DNA of 52,659 nt from JASFHF01 sp050123375 (GTDB taxonomy: Bacteria > Pseudomonadota > Gammaproteobacteria > UBA12402), in contig JASFHF010000009.1 of NCBI GenBank assembly GCA_050123375.1, positions 1-52,659 of the forward strand, in the 5' to 3' direction. The position numbers and the translations under genes were made by a program. The notes under the pieces are model-generated. The model had not been told where the DNA came from. It was given only the letters and a program-made list of their open reading frames with translations, and searched no databases. Below, in pieces: positions 26,450 through 34,917 of this stretch (positions are counted from its first letter, which is position 1; each line of letters opens with the position of its first letter).

Positions 26450-27621
26450 GAAATCTCCTCTAACTGACGTAAATCCTCAAAATTTCTAATTAAAATTTTC
26501 TTTCTTGCGGAAATTGTATCAAATAATTGTTTTTGTTTGTCATTGATTTCTCGATTATATTTTACTTCAATTAACGTCTTTCCCCTAGTAATAAAATCAA
26601 TCTCTAACCCATCTTGATAAATATACCTTGGTTCTAAATTTTTTATTCTGAAAAAAACTACATTTTCAAAAATAGCTCCTTTATCACGAAATCCAGTAAA
26701 AATGTTTCTAATACCCAAATCTGCCGCATAAACTTTTTTTGATGATAAAATTGTTTCATTCATTTTACCGTGTCTTGGAACCAAATAAACAAGGTAAGCA
26801 TCTACAAACATTTCTAAATAACGACTTGCTGTATCAGGCGACATTCCTAAAATTTTTGCGATTTTATTCAAACTAATCTGTTTTCCAGATCTTTCCATCA
26901 ATAAAGCAAAATAATCTTTAACTAACTCTGGTCTTTTTAAACCATGAAATGCAACTATATCTTTATAAATTATATCATCAACTAATTCAACTAAATACTC
27001 CCGATTTTCATTCAATACATACTCAGGCATACCACCAGTCTGCATGTACTCCTCAAAATAATTTTCTAACAACGATTGATCACGCTTTTCTACCTTAATT
27101 TCTTTAAAAATTAAATATTCGGTAAAATTTAGTGGGCAAACTTCTATAATATTTTTCCTTCCGGTTAAATAACCTCTTTTATCTTTTAATGCAGAACAAC
27201 TTGATGAAGAAACAAAAATTTTTACATTATGTTGATCATAAATATTTTTTAACTGATGCTGAAAATCCTTCTTATATGTAATTTCATCTAAAAATAAATA
27301 AACTTTTTGTTTAAATTCCAATTTATGTAACTTACGATAATCGGAGATTATTTCTAAGATGCTTTTATTTTTTAGTTGGTAATCATCTAAACTCACATAA
27401 AATAAGTGTTTTGCTGGGACGCCTTGCTGCAGTAAATACCATAAAATTTCCTTTAATTGTGTTGTTTTACCTGTTCTGCGTAAACCGGTTAGCATGGTAA
27501 TTGCTTTATTATTCAATTCTTGGATACAATCACCTTGTAATTTAGGACGCGGAAAAATATTATCCTGTTTATAACCATCTTCCCACCAAGGATTATATTG
27601 GTAATATACATCTTTAAACAT
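26446..27621 (-). CDS. AAA ATPase with DUF4143-like C-terminus
   Basis: The 391-residue protein starts with an AAA-type domain (Walker A LTGLRRTGKTTQ at about 42-53; Walker B-like VYLFLDEI at about 106-113). Its second half holds a winged-helix part (ISLNKIAKILGMSPDTASRYLEMFVDAYLVYLV) and a PD-(D/E)xK-like end, LEIDFITRGKTLIEVKYN. This is the AAA_14/DUF4143 architecture common in bacteria and archaea but without a firmly established role. It is coupled to the alkD-like gene. Its upstream region holds three 33-bp repeats that could be operator sites. Confidence 0.88.
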   Translation of the reverse strand: MFKDVYYQYNPWWEDGYKQDNIFPRPKLQGDCIQELNNKAITMLTGLRRTGKTTQLKEILWYLLQQGVPAKHLFYVSLDDYQLKNKSILEIISDYRKLHKLEFKQKVYLFLDEITYKKDFQHQLKNIYDQHNVKIFVSSSSCSALKDKRGYLTGRKNIIEVCPLNFTEYLIFKEIKVEKRDQSLLENYFEEYMQTGGMPEYVLNENREYLVELVDDIIYKDIVAFHGLKRPELVKDYFALLMERSGKQISLNKIAKILGMSPDTASRYLEMFVDAYLVYLVPRHGKMNETILSSKKVYAADLGIRNIFTGFRDKGAIFENVVFFRIKNLEPRYIYQDGLEIDFITRGKTLIEVKYNREINDKQKQLFDTISARKKILIRNFEDLRQLEEIS

Positions 27622-27647
27622 GGATAAAACCTCCTATGTTTTGTATT

Positions 27648-27735
27648 ATACGATACCATCGGATATTTTTCAAGGTTTTTATACGATGCCATCGGGTATT
27701 TTTCAAGATTTCTATGCGATACCATCGTATAGAAA
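27648..27735. repeat. 33-bp tandem repeats upstream of the ATPase
   Basis: Two 33-bp units (27648-27680, 27681-27713) and a partial third (from 27714) each begin ATACGATACCATCGG or a close variant. The core CGATACCATCG is near-palindromic, and the third unit ends ATCGTAT, giving a symmetric site. Position 27-90 bp upstream of the divergent ATPase start suggests repressor sites. The remaining bases to 27880 contain only short GCCGGC-rich inversions (GCCGGCGG, TTTGCCGG). Confidence 0.65.
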
Positions 27736-27880
27736 TAGCTTTTACGGCCATTTCTGGCTGTACAACTTTACTTGGTCGAAATATATTTCTCCCCTGCTTT
27801 TACCCTTCTTTGCCGGCGGTTTAGCTGCAGTTTGCCGGTAATTTGCCGGCAATTATTTTTCCTTCGCACAAGATGCCAAG

Positions 27881-29260
27881 TCACTTCCCAATACAAAACT
27901 GACTAAAAATCTCATTTAATAAATCATCTGTAGTGAACGCGCCGGTTATTGCCGCTAATACATTTTGTGCGAGACGTAAATTTTCTGCGATTAATTCAAT
28001 ATCTTTACTTTCTTCCGCTTGAAGTTTTGCAATGTTTAATAAACCTTTAGCTTTAGCTAAAGTATTCAAATGTCTTCTTCTTGCGATGAATAATCCCTCT
28101 GTGTTATCTGTAAAACCAACCTTATCTTTTAATAATTTCTTCAGCAAATCAATTCCGGCGTGCGTTTTTGCCGATAAATAAACAACTTTGTAATCATCAT
28201 GCTGTTCAATTCCAGGTTTTTTCTGCGTTAAATCAATTTTGTTTTTAATTATAGTCAATTTGCTTTTGTGTTTAAGTTGTTCCACAAATTCCGGTAATAA
28301 TTTTTGCGGGTCAGTTTCTTTGGTTAAACTAGCATCTGTAATTAATAAAATCTCATCGGCTTTTTCCACTTCCTGCCAGGTGCGTTTTATACCTTCTTGT
28401 TCAATAACATTTTTACTTTCTTGCAATCCGGCTGTGTCAACAATATGAATCGGCATTCCATCAATATGAATATATTCACGCAATACATCTCGTGTGGTTC
28501 CAGCAATGTCAGTTACAATTGCTGTATCTCTGCCGCTTAAACAATTTAATAAACTGGATTTTCCGGCATTTGGTTTGCCAACAATTACCACGTTCATTCC
28601 TTCGCGCAATAAAACTCCCTGTTTTGCCGTTTTTTCTACTTGTTCAATTTGTTTTATAATTTCTGTAATGTATTTTATAATTTTATCGCTGGATAAAACA
28701 TCTATTTCTTCTTCAGTAAAATCAATTGATGCTTCAATTAAGCTGCGTAATTTAATCAATAAATTTATTAACCGATCTATTTTTTTTGAAAATTCACCTT
28801 GCAAAGAATTAACTGCAGAAACCACCGCTTGTGTTGATGAAGCACTAATTAAATCAGCGATTGCTTCAGCTTGAATTAAATCAATTTTATCATTTAGAAA
28901 TGCGCGCTGTGAAAATTCCCCTGGATCCGCAATCCTAGCGCCAAGCTGCACAATACGTTTAAGTAATACATCTAAAATAATTGGACTGCCATGCGCATGT
29001 AATTCCAATACATTTTCACCGGTAAAAGAATTGGGCGACTCAAAAAATATTGCCACACCCTGATCAATGACACTGCCATCTTCCGTATAAAATAAACCGA
29101 AATGCGCTGTTTTTGGTTTAAGCGATTTTTTTAAAATTGACTTAGCAATGATTTGTGCTTTTGGACCAGAAACACGAACTACTCCTACACCGCCTCTTCC
29201 TGATGGTGTGGCGATTGCGGTAATTGTGTCGTTTGGTTTGTCTTTTAGATTTTTTTTCAT
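27881..29260 (-). CDS. mnmE: MnmE, tRNA modification GTPase
   Basis: MnmE, with MnmG, installs the carboxymethylaminomethyl group on U34 of several tRNAs, using GTP and a tetrahydrofolate derivative. The 459-residue protein has the N-terminal folate-binding domain, a helical middle and an inserted G domain (P-loop GKPNAGKSS, G3 DTAG, G4 NKID). It ends in the CxGK motif as CIGK. Length is normal (E. coli 454). Alternative starts lie close by; ATG 29260 gives the usual N-terminus DTITAIATPSGRGGVGVVR. It is downstream of yidC, separated by a palindrome. Confidence 0.97.
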   Translation of the reverse strand: MKKNLKDKPNDTITAIATPSGRGGVGVVRVSGPKAQIIAKSILKKSLKPKTAHFGLFYTEDGSVIDQGVAIFFESPNSFTGENVLELHAHGSPIILDVLLKRIVQLGARIADPGEFSQRAFLNDKIDLIQAEAIADLISASSTQAVVSAVNSLQGEFSKKIDRLINLLIKLRSLIEASIDFTEEEIDVLSSDKIIKYITEIIKQIEQVEKTAKQGVLLREGMNVVIVGKPNAGKSSLLNCLSGRDTAIVTDIAGTTRDVLREYIHIDGMPIHIVDTAGLQESKNVIEQEGIKRTWQEVEKADEILLITDASLTKETDPQKLLPEFVEQLKHKSKLTIIKNKIDLTQKKPGIEQHDDYKVVYLSAKTHAGIDLLKKLLKDKVGFTDNTEGLFIARRRHLNTLAKAKGLLNIAKLQAEESKDIELIAENLRLAQNVLAAITGAFTTDDLLNEIFSQFCIGK

Positions 29261-29288
29261 GATTTGGTTAGTTAACTAACTTCTTTAA

Positions 29289-29356
29289 GGGTCGGAGCTT
29301 TACATAATTACAAGGCAACAAACATGGCCTTGTAATTATGTAATAGCTCACGACCC
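29289..29356. repeat. Palindrome between yidC and mnmE
   Basis: The arms 29296-29316 and 29327-29348 pair with one small bulge, framed by GGGTCG (29289-29294) and CGACCC (29351-29356). The loop is AACAAACATG, identical to the copy at 12230-12279. It lies between two genes of the same direction, so it may attenuate or stabilise the transcript. Confidence 0.85.
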
Positions 29357-29375
29357 GTCTGCTACCTGTCAACAT

Positions 29376-31079
29376 TCATCTGCCTTTTGGGGGGAACCAT
29401 TTCCTCCACCACGGTTTTTTCTCATGATGATGTTTATAGCCTCCATGTTCAAATTTGCGCATGATGTACCATTGCTGTGCTACCGATACAACATTATTAA
29501 CCAGCCAATATAACACCAAACCCGCTGGGAAATTTAAGAAAAATACTGTCATGATAACCGGCAAAAACATCATCATTTTCGCTTGAGTCGGATCAGGTGA
29601 CATCGGCGTTAATTTTTGTTGTATATACATACTAATTCCCATGAGAATCGGCAAAACATAATATGGATCTTTTACTGATAAATCGTGAATCCAAAAAATA
29701 AATGGCGCCTGACGTAATTCAACACTTTCGAGTAACACCCAATATAAAGCAAAAAATACCGGAATTTGAATCAAAATCGGTAAACATCCGCCTAACGGAT
29801 TGATTTTTTCTTTACGATATAACTCCATTGTGGCTTTGCTTAAAGCCTGTTTATTACCAGCATACTGTTCTTTTAATCTTGCTAGTTTTGGCTGCAATTT
29901 TCGCATTCCTGCCATTGATTTGTAACTTGAAGCTGATAATTTATAAAAAACCAATTTTATTAAAATCGTAACTGCAATAATTGACCAGCCCCAATTTCCA
30001 ATAATTTGGTAAAAGAATTTCATTACTTTAAATAATAAAATCGCAATAAACCATAAGAAGCCATAATCAACCGTCTTAGCTAAAAACGGCGCAATCACAC
30101 CTAATCTTTTCGCAATTTTTGGTCCAGCATAGAAATTTGCGTTTATATCTACCGATTTACCCGGATTAATCGCTAACATTGAACTAACGATTCCCGCAGT
30201 ATAAGTTCCATCATTATTTACACTACTATAATAATGATAGGTGGTTTGCGAATCAGGAATCCAGGCTCCAATAAAATAATGCTGCACCATCGCCAACCAT
30301 CCGCCTTTAATCTCCTGGTCGATTGGTTTTTTATCTAATTTTTTAAAATAAAATTTTTGATACGGATCATCTTTGCTGGAAATTGCTATTCCAAAAAATG
30401 AACGCAAACTAAAAGTTCCTTTTTTGGTTGGCGGGGTAGCTGTTCTGGTAAACTGCATGTAATAACTGCCATTCCATATTTTATTGGTGTTATTAGCAGC
30501 TTTGATTTTAAAATCAACATTATATTTATTTAGTTTAAATATATAGCTTTTGGTTATTTTAATACCTTCTTGGTTAACCGCTTGTAATGTTACCACTAAT
30601 TGTTTTTGGCCTTCTGCTAATACAAAACTCTTTTGCGATGTTTTATATGATAAAGGTTGTGGTGTTTTTTGCCCGGAAACTAATAAACCGCTTTGTGAAG
30701 TATATAAAGTATCTGGATTGTAATTCAATAATAGAAAAGGTTCTTTACTTTTTAATTCTTTTGGATATTTTAATAATGATGCTTTAATAATGTTTCCACC
30801 TAATGTATCAATATCAACATCTAACACATCCGTTTTTACATTAATAATTCTACTTTTATTTATTGTTGGTGTTTTTTTACTTGCCACTTGCGCTGGTATT
30901 CGCATCTGTTGTGTTTGCTGAGTTTGTTGCGTCGGCGCTGCTGGTATTTGTTGTGGTTGTTGCACTGCTGGTGTTGTTGATTTAGTTACAACAGTTTGAT
31001 GCTCTTGCTGCCAAGCATTCCATAACAATAAAGCTGCCACAAGCAAAGCACCATACAAAAAGTAACGTATATAATTCAT
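29376..31079 (-). CDS. yidC: YidC, membrane protein insertase
   Basis: YidC inserts and folds inner-membrane proteins, alone or with Sec. The 567-residue protein has the gamma-type build: an N-terminal span (about 5-20), a Gln/Pro/Thr-rich linker and a large periplasmic beta domain (about 75-330). A C-terminal five-span insertase domain (about 340-550) follows, with the GWSIIAVTILIKLVFYKL stretch and a basic tail ending KKPWWRKWFPPKGR. Its ATG overlaps the yidD stop by 4 bp. Confidence 0.97.
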   Translation of the reverse strand: MNYIRYFLYGALLVAALLLWNAWQQEHQTVVTKSTTPAVQQPQQIPAAPTQQTQQTQQMRIPAQVASKKTPTINKSRIINVKTDVLDVDIDTLGGNIIKASLLKYPKELKSKEPFLLLNYNPDTLYTSQSGLLVSGQKTPQPLSYKTSQKSFVLAEGQKQLVVTLQAVNQEGIKITKSYIFKLNKYNVDFKIKAANNTNKIWNGSYYMQFTRTATPPTKKGTFSLRSFFGIAISSKDDPYQKFYFKKLDKKPIDQEIKGGWLAMVQHYFIGAWIPDSQTTYHYYSSVNNDGTYTAGIVSSMLAINPGKSVDINANFYAGPKIAKRLGVIAPFLAKTVDYGFLWFIAILLFKVMKFFYQIIGNWGWSIIAVTILIKLVFYKLSASSYKSMAGMRKLQPKLARLKEQYAGNKQALSKATMELYRKEKINPLGGCLPILIQIPVFFALYWVLLESVELRQAPFIFWIHDLSVKDPYYVLPILMGISMYIQQKLTPMSPDPTQAKMMMFLPVIMTVFFLNFPAGLVLYWLVNNVVSVAQQWYIMRKFEHGGYKHHHEKKPWWRKWFPPKGR

Positions 31080-31327
31080 AATTTTTTACTCTTGTTTTCG
31101 GGTACTGGATCAATTCCTCCAGAACACCATGGATGACAACGAAGAAGCCGTTTAATTATCAAACCGCTTCCAATTAACGCTCCATGTTCACGTAATGCTT
31201 CTTCTGCGTATTGAGAACAAGTTGGATAAAAACGACAATGCATTCCTAAAAATGGACTAATACATAAACGATAAACTTTTATTACAAAGATTATTGGATA
31301 TTGTAATATTCTTGCAATTTTTTCCAT
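31076..31327 (-). CDS. yidD: YidD, membrane insertion efficiency factor
   Basis: YidD is a small membrane-associated protein that assists YidC-dependent insertion. The 83-residue product has an amphipathic N-terminus and the invariant core YRLCISPFLG...CRFYPTCSQYAEEALREHG...RLLRCHPW...GGIDPVP. It overlaps rnpA upstream by 37 bp and yidC downstream by 4 bp, the usual rpmH-rnpA-yidD-yidC cluster. Confidence 0.97.
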   Translation of the reverse strand: MEKIARILQYPIIFVIKVYRLCISPFLGMHCRFYPTCSQYAEEALREHGALIGSGLIIKRLLRCHPWCSGGIDPVPENKSKKL

Positions 31328-31644
31328 TGACTATCTAACTTATCCCTTAATTCTTTATTACTTAACTTATCGATTCCAAGTTTCGCGATAAAAACTACGT
31401 CTGTATTTTTTATTACATCTTTGTTATTGCGAAAACTTTCTCTTACGACTCTTTTTATCTTATTACGCTTAACCGCTAATTTCACATTTTTCTTAGCTAC
31501 AATCAAACCTGATCTTGGATAGCTATATTTGTTCTTGCGGGTCAAAAGTAAAAATTTTTTCTCGGAAAATTTTTTAGCACGGGAAAACACTAAATCAAAA
31601 TCTTCCGAATTCAATAAACGGTATTGTCGCGAAAATTTATTTAT
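31291..31644 (-). CDS. rnpA: RnpA, RNase P protein; start codon uncertain
   Basis: RnpA is the protein subunit of RNase P, which matures tRNA 5' ends. The signature KRNKIKRVVRESFR is intact. The only canonical in-frame start is TTG at 31614 (107 residues). However, the frame continues upstream as KFSRQYRLL, which matches the conserved N-terminus of the family (compare E. coli FPRELRLL). A stop lies just before, and the best-placed codon is ATA at 31644-31642, seven bases after AAGGA and overlapping the rpmH stop. The coordinates given use that ATA (117 residues). If TTG is used, the first helix is lost. Confidence 0.85.
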   Translation of the reverse strand: MNKFSRQYRLLNSEDFDLVFSRAKKFSEKKFLLLTRKNKYSYPRSGLIVAKKNVKLAVKRNKIKRVVRESFRNNKDVIKNTDVVFIAKLGIDKLSNKELRDKLDSQWKKLQEYYNIQ

Positions 31645-31775
31645 GCGCTAATCCTTTTACGACCTTTTTGTCGTCGCCTTTTAAGTACTTTTCTTCCGCC
31701 AGCAGTTTTCATTCTACTTCTAAAACCATGATCGCGTTTGCGCTTAAGTTTGCCTGGTTGATATGTTCTTTTCAT
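31641..31775 (-). CDS. rpmH: RpmH, 50S ribosomal protein L34
   Basis: The 44-residue basic protein starts MKRTYQPGKLKRKRDHGF and ends GRKRISA, unmistakably L34. It is the first gene of the rpmH-rnpA-yidD-yidC cluster and is transcribed away from the replication origin. The ATG at 31775 is clear. Confidence 0.98.
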   Translation of the reverse strand: MKRTYQPGKLKRKRDHGFRSRMKTAGGRKVLKRRRQKGRKRISA

Positions 31776-31849
31776 TACTATGTACCTTGTAAATTCTACA
31801 AAATACGTCATTTTATGTGAGAATGGCCAGGTTTGTCAAAGTAATATTG

Positions 31850-32120
31850 TCAAACTTTGGTCAACTTGCGGTTTTATAAATATAATATAAATATATTATT
31901 AATTTATTATTTTTATTATTGTATCTCGATTTTCTGTGGATAACTGTTGAAAAGTGTTATTTTTCAATATGTTAGCCGCGTTAAAACCTTGTGATTTAGC
32001 ATAAGATTTTATTGTTTTTATCCTGTTGATAATATGTGAATAATTAGATAGGTTAAAAATCTGCTGAGTTATCCACAAGAAATGGAAAAGAAATTTTGAG
32101 ATATCCACAAAATTATTTTT
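31850..32120. other. oriC: Chromosomal replication origin (oriC)
   Basis: The gap between rpmH and the gene at 32228 has two perfect DnaA boxes: TGTGGATAA at 31935-31943 (reverse) and TTATCCACA at 32069-32077. One-mismatch boxes lie at 32035-32043 (TGTGAATAA) and 32101-32109 (ATATCCACA). A nearly pure A/T tract at about 31870-31925 is a good unwinding element. Position next to rpmH and near dnaA-dnaN-recF-gyrB is the classic location. GATC sites are not noticeably enriched here. Confidence 0.85.
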
Positions 32121-32227
32121 TTTACTTTTCTTAAAACTTTGTAACTTTACTTTTTTTAAGAAATAGTGTAAAAAATCATTAAGGGGGGATCATATCTATT
32201 TTTCAAGGAGATTTAAGGAGAAAATTT

Positions 32228-33334
32228 ATGTTTAAAAAAATTTCTATAGTTTTAATTACTTTATTGCTGATTGCGGTATGTGTTTCTGCCAGGGTTATTG
32301 CGGCGCCATCTACTTCTTCAGGCAGTAATTCATTGGTAAATTTAGGGTCTGGTAATACACAAAAAGGATTGAGTGGTTTAAATTTAAAACTTCTTGGTTT
32401 TGGGGCAGTTGGTGCCGGTGCTATAATTTTATTTGCGAGTAATTATCATCATAAGAAAACAACATCTTCGTCAACACCAGCACAGGTTTCTACAACCGTG
32501 TATGTAACCGATGGGAATAACGATCGTGTTCAAAAGTTTAATCTTGAAGGTGTTTTTTCAGCAAAATGGGGATCTACTGGATCAGGTGATGGGCAGTTTA
32601 ATCTTCCTACAGGCATTGCTGTGGATAGCTTTGGTAATGTTTATGTAGCGGATTATAATAATAACCGCATCCAAAAATTTGATTCTAGCGGCACCTTTAT
32701 TACCAAGTGGGGATCTACTGGCACAGGTGATGGGCAGTTTAATATTCCTGAAGGCATTGCTGTGGATAGTTTTAACAATGTTTATGTGGCGGATAGTTCC
32801 AATAACCGCATCCAAAAATTTGATTCTAGCGGTACCTTCATTACCAAGTGGGGATCTGGTGGCACAGGTGATGGGCAGTTTGCTCAGCCTTGGGGTATTG
32901 CTATAGATAGTTCTAACAATGTTTATGTAGCGGATGCGGACAATAATCGTGTTCAAAAATTTACTTCAAGCGGCACCTTCATTACCAAGTGGGGATCTAC
33001 TGGATCAGGTGATGGGCAGTTTAATTCTCCTACAGGCATTGCTGTGAATAGCTCTGGTAATGTTTATGTGGCGGATAGTTCCAATTACCGCATCCAAAAA
33101 TTTGATTCTAGCGGTACCTTCATTACCAAGTGGGGATCTAGTGGCACAGGTGATGGGCAGTTTAATGAGCCTTGTGGTATTGCTATAGATAGTTCTAACA
33201 ATGTTTATGTAGCAGATGTCGGAAACGATCGTGTTCAAAAATTTACTCCTGGCGGTACCTTTATTACCAAGTGGGGATCTACTGGATCAGGTGATGGGCA
33301 GTTTAACTTACCTTATTTTATAGCGATTTTTTGA
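32228..33334 (+). CDS. Exported NHL-repeat beta-propeller protein
   Basis: The 368-residue protein has an N-terminal signal peptide (about 1-27, ending VIAA) and a second hydrophobic glycine-rich segment (about 57-78) that may anchor it. Six NHL units of 47 residues follow, each with the pattern VYVAD..N.R(I/V)QKF...GTFITKWGS.G.GDGQF. Six units fit one closed six-bladed propeller, with the first strand closing the last blade. The units are nearly identical at DNA level (141-bp period), so the array expanded recently. The ribosome site AAGGAGA is strong. The gene splits oriC from dnaA, an unusual position. The function is unknown; such propellers bind proteins, carbohydrate or RNA. Confidence 0.88.
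   Translation: MFKKISIVLITLLLIAVCVSARVIAAPSTSSGSNSLVNLGSGNTQKGLSGLNLKLLGFGAVGAGAIILFASNYHHKKTTSSSTPAQVSTTVYVTDGNNDRVQKFNLEGVFSAKWGSTGSGDGQFNLPTGIAVDSFGNVYVADYNNNRIQKFDSSGTFITKWGSTGTGDGQFNIPEGIAVDSFNNVYVADSSNNRIQKFDSSGTFITKWGSGGTGDGQFAQPWGIAIDSSNNVYVADADNNRVQKFTSSGTFITKWGSTGSGDGQFNSPTGIAVNSSGNVYVADSSNYRIQKFDSSGTFITKWGSSGTGDGQFNEPCGIAIDSSNNVYVADVGNDRVQKFTPGGTFITKWGSTGSGDGQFNLPYFIAIF
32571..33321 (+). repeat. 141-bp intragenic tandem repeats (NHL units)
   Basis: Copies of a block beginning TGGGGATCTACTGG (with small variants) recur near 32569, 32710, 32851, 32992, 33133 and 33274, a steady 141-bp step. Each carries GGTGATGGGCAGTTT. Identity between neighbours is high including third codon positions, pointing to recent duplication or gene conversion. 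Confidence 0.9.
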
Positions 33335-33558
33335 TCAATATAATTTATATTATTATAAGTTTTGCATTTTGCTGGAAGCTGTCCAATGGCTTCCAGCATT
33401 TGTGAAGCGCATTTCGTGCATCAAAGCAATTTTCCGCTAATTGTTTTATCCTTCTTAATCCAAATGCTTTTATAACCTAATGTTTCAAAAACATGTGGAT
33501 AACTTAGAAAAACAAGTATAAACTTTATATTCTAAATTTTTTTGGATCTATAGTTTCT
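33335..33558 (+). promoter_or_regulatory. dnaA upstream region with a DnaA box
   Basis: A perfect DnaA box in reverse orientation (TGTGGATAA, 33494-33502) lies 57 bp upstream of the dnaA start, consistent with autoregulation by DnaA. A short hairpin (GCTGGAAGC...GCTTCCAGC, about 33371-33398) follows the NHL gene and probably ends its transcript. Confidence 0.7.
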
Positions 33559-34902
33559 ATGAATGAATCGGTGTGGGAGCATTGTAAAACAATTTTGCAG
33601 GATGAGCTGCCTTCCCATGAATATAATACATGGATCAGGCCGTTACAGCACGAAATTCAAGATAAGGCATTGATTTTATTAGCACCTAATGTTTTTGTAG
33701 TTGATTGGATTAATCAGAACTTTCGCGCTCGTATTGAGGAATTGGTCAAACCTTTATCAGTCGATTTGCGGGTGGGATCTAAAAGATCAGCAAATGTCTT
33801 TACAAGCAGCACAGTGATCAAGAAAAATTCTGTTAATAAACAAGTGAATAATCTTGTGGATAAAGCTGTGGAGTTGCAATACAGTAGCCATCTGAATCGC
33901 AATTTCACTTTTGAAAATTTTGTGAAAGGGAAATCAAACGAATTTGCAGATGCTGCAGCATCTCAGGTAGCAACTAAACCGGGGGAGGCTTATAACCCAT
34001 TGTTAATTTATGGTGATGTGGGTCTTGGTAAAACTCATTTAATGCACGCAATTGGCAATTCGATTTTGCAGCAAAAACCGCAAGCTAAAGTTATTTATCT
34101 GCATTCAGAGCGATTTGTGGCGAATATGGTTCGTGCATTACAGAATAATATGATAGATGATTTTAAGCGTAATTATCGTAGTGTTGACGCACTTTTAATT
34201 GATGATATTCAATTTTTTGCTGGCAAAGATCGTTCACAGGAAGAATTTTTTCATACGTTTAATACTTTATTAGAAGATCATAAACAAATTGTTTTAACTT
34301 GTGATCGTTATCCTAAAGAAATAGTTGGTTTGAAAGAACGACTGCAATCGCGGTTTGGTTGGGGATTAACTGTTGCGATCGAACCGCCGGAACTGGAAAC
34401 TCGAGTTGCAATTTTAATGAATAAAGCTGAACGCGCTAAAGTTATTTTGGATTATGACATAGCGTTTTTTATTGCGCAAAGGATTCGTTCTAATGTACGT
34501 GAATTGGAAGGCGCATTAAAAAGAGTAACCGCAAAAGCTGAATTTACAGGTAGGGCAATAACTTTAGATTTTGTTAAAGAAGTTTTACGTGATCTAATTA
34601 TGCTGCAGGATAAATTAATCACGATTGAAAACATTAAAAAGGTAGTAGCAGAATATTATAAAATTAAAGTTTCTGATTTGATGTCTAAACGGCGTAGTCG
34701 ATCAGTAGCCAGGCCGAGACAAGTTGCGATGGCGTTAGCAAAAGAACTTACTAATAAAAGTTTTCCTGAAATTGGTGAAGCTTTTGGTGGACGTGATCAT
34801 ACTACGGTATTACATGCTTGCCGTAAGGTTAAAGAATTGATAGATTTAAATATTGATATTAAAGAAGATCATTCTAATTTATTACGTATTTTGACCACAT
34901 AA
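33559..34902 (+). CDS. dnaA: DnaA, replication initiator
   Basis: DnaA binds the boxes at oriC and melts the origin. The 447-residue protein has an N-terminal interaction domain, a short linker (about 85-115) and an AAA+ domain (Walker A GDVGLGKTH, Walker B LLIDDIQF). The C-terminal helix-turn-helix has the signature GGRDHTTVLHACRK. Length is normal. It is followed by dnaN after 15 bp. Confidence 0.98.
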   Translation: MNESVWEHCKTILQDELPSHEYNTWIRPLQHEIQDKALILLAPNVFVVDWINQNFRARIEELVKPLSVDLRVGSKRSANVFTSSTVIKKNSVNKQVNNLVDKAVELQYSSHLNRNFTFENFVKGKSNEFADAAASQVATKPGEAYNPLLIYGDVGLGKTHLMHAIGNSILQQKPQAKVIYLHSERFVANMVRALQNNMIDDFKRNYRSVDALLIDDIQFFAGKDRSQEEFFHTFNTLLEDHKQIVLTCDRYPKEIVGLKERLQSRFGWGLTVAIEPPELETRVAILMNKAERAKVILDYDIAFFIAQRIRSNVRELEGALKRVTAKAEFTGRAITLDFVKEVLRDLIMLQDKLITIENIKKVVAEYYKIKVSDLMSKRRSRSVARPRQVAMALAKELTNKSFPEIGEAFGGRDHTTVLHACRKVKELIDLNIDIKEDHSNLLRILTT

Positions 34903-34917
34903 ATAAGAGAGTATTTT

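Noticed and set aside
32582..32956. Antisense open frames across the NHL gene (also 33005-33238)
   Set aside because: They repeat with the same 141-bp period as the NHL units and are shadows of the coding repeats.
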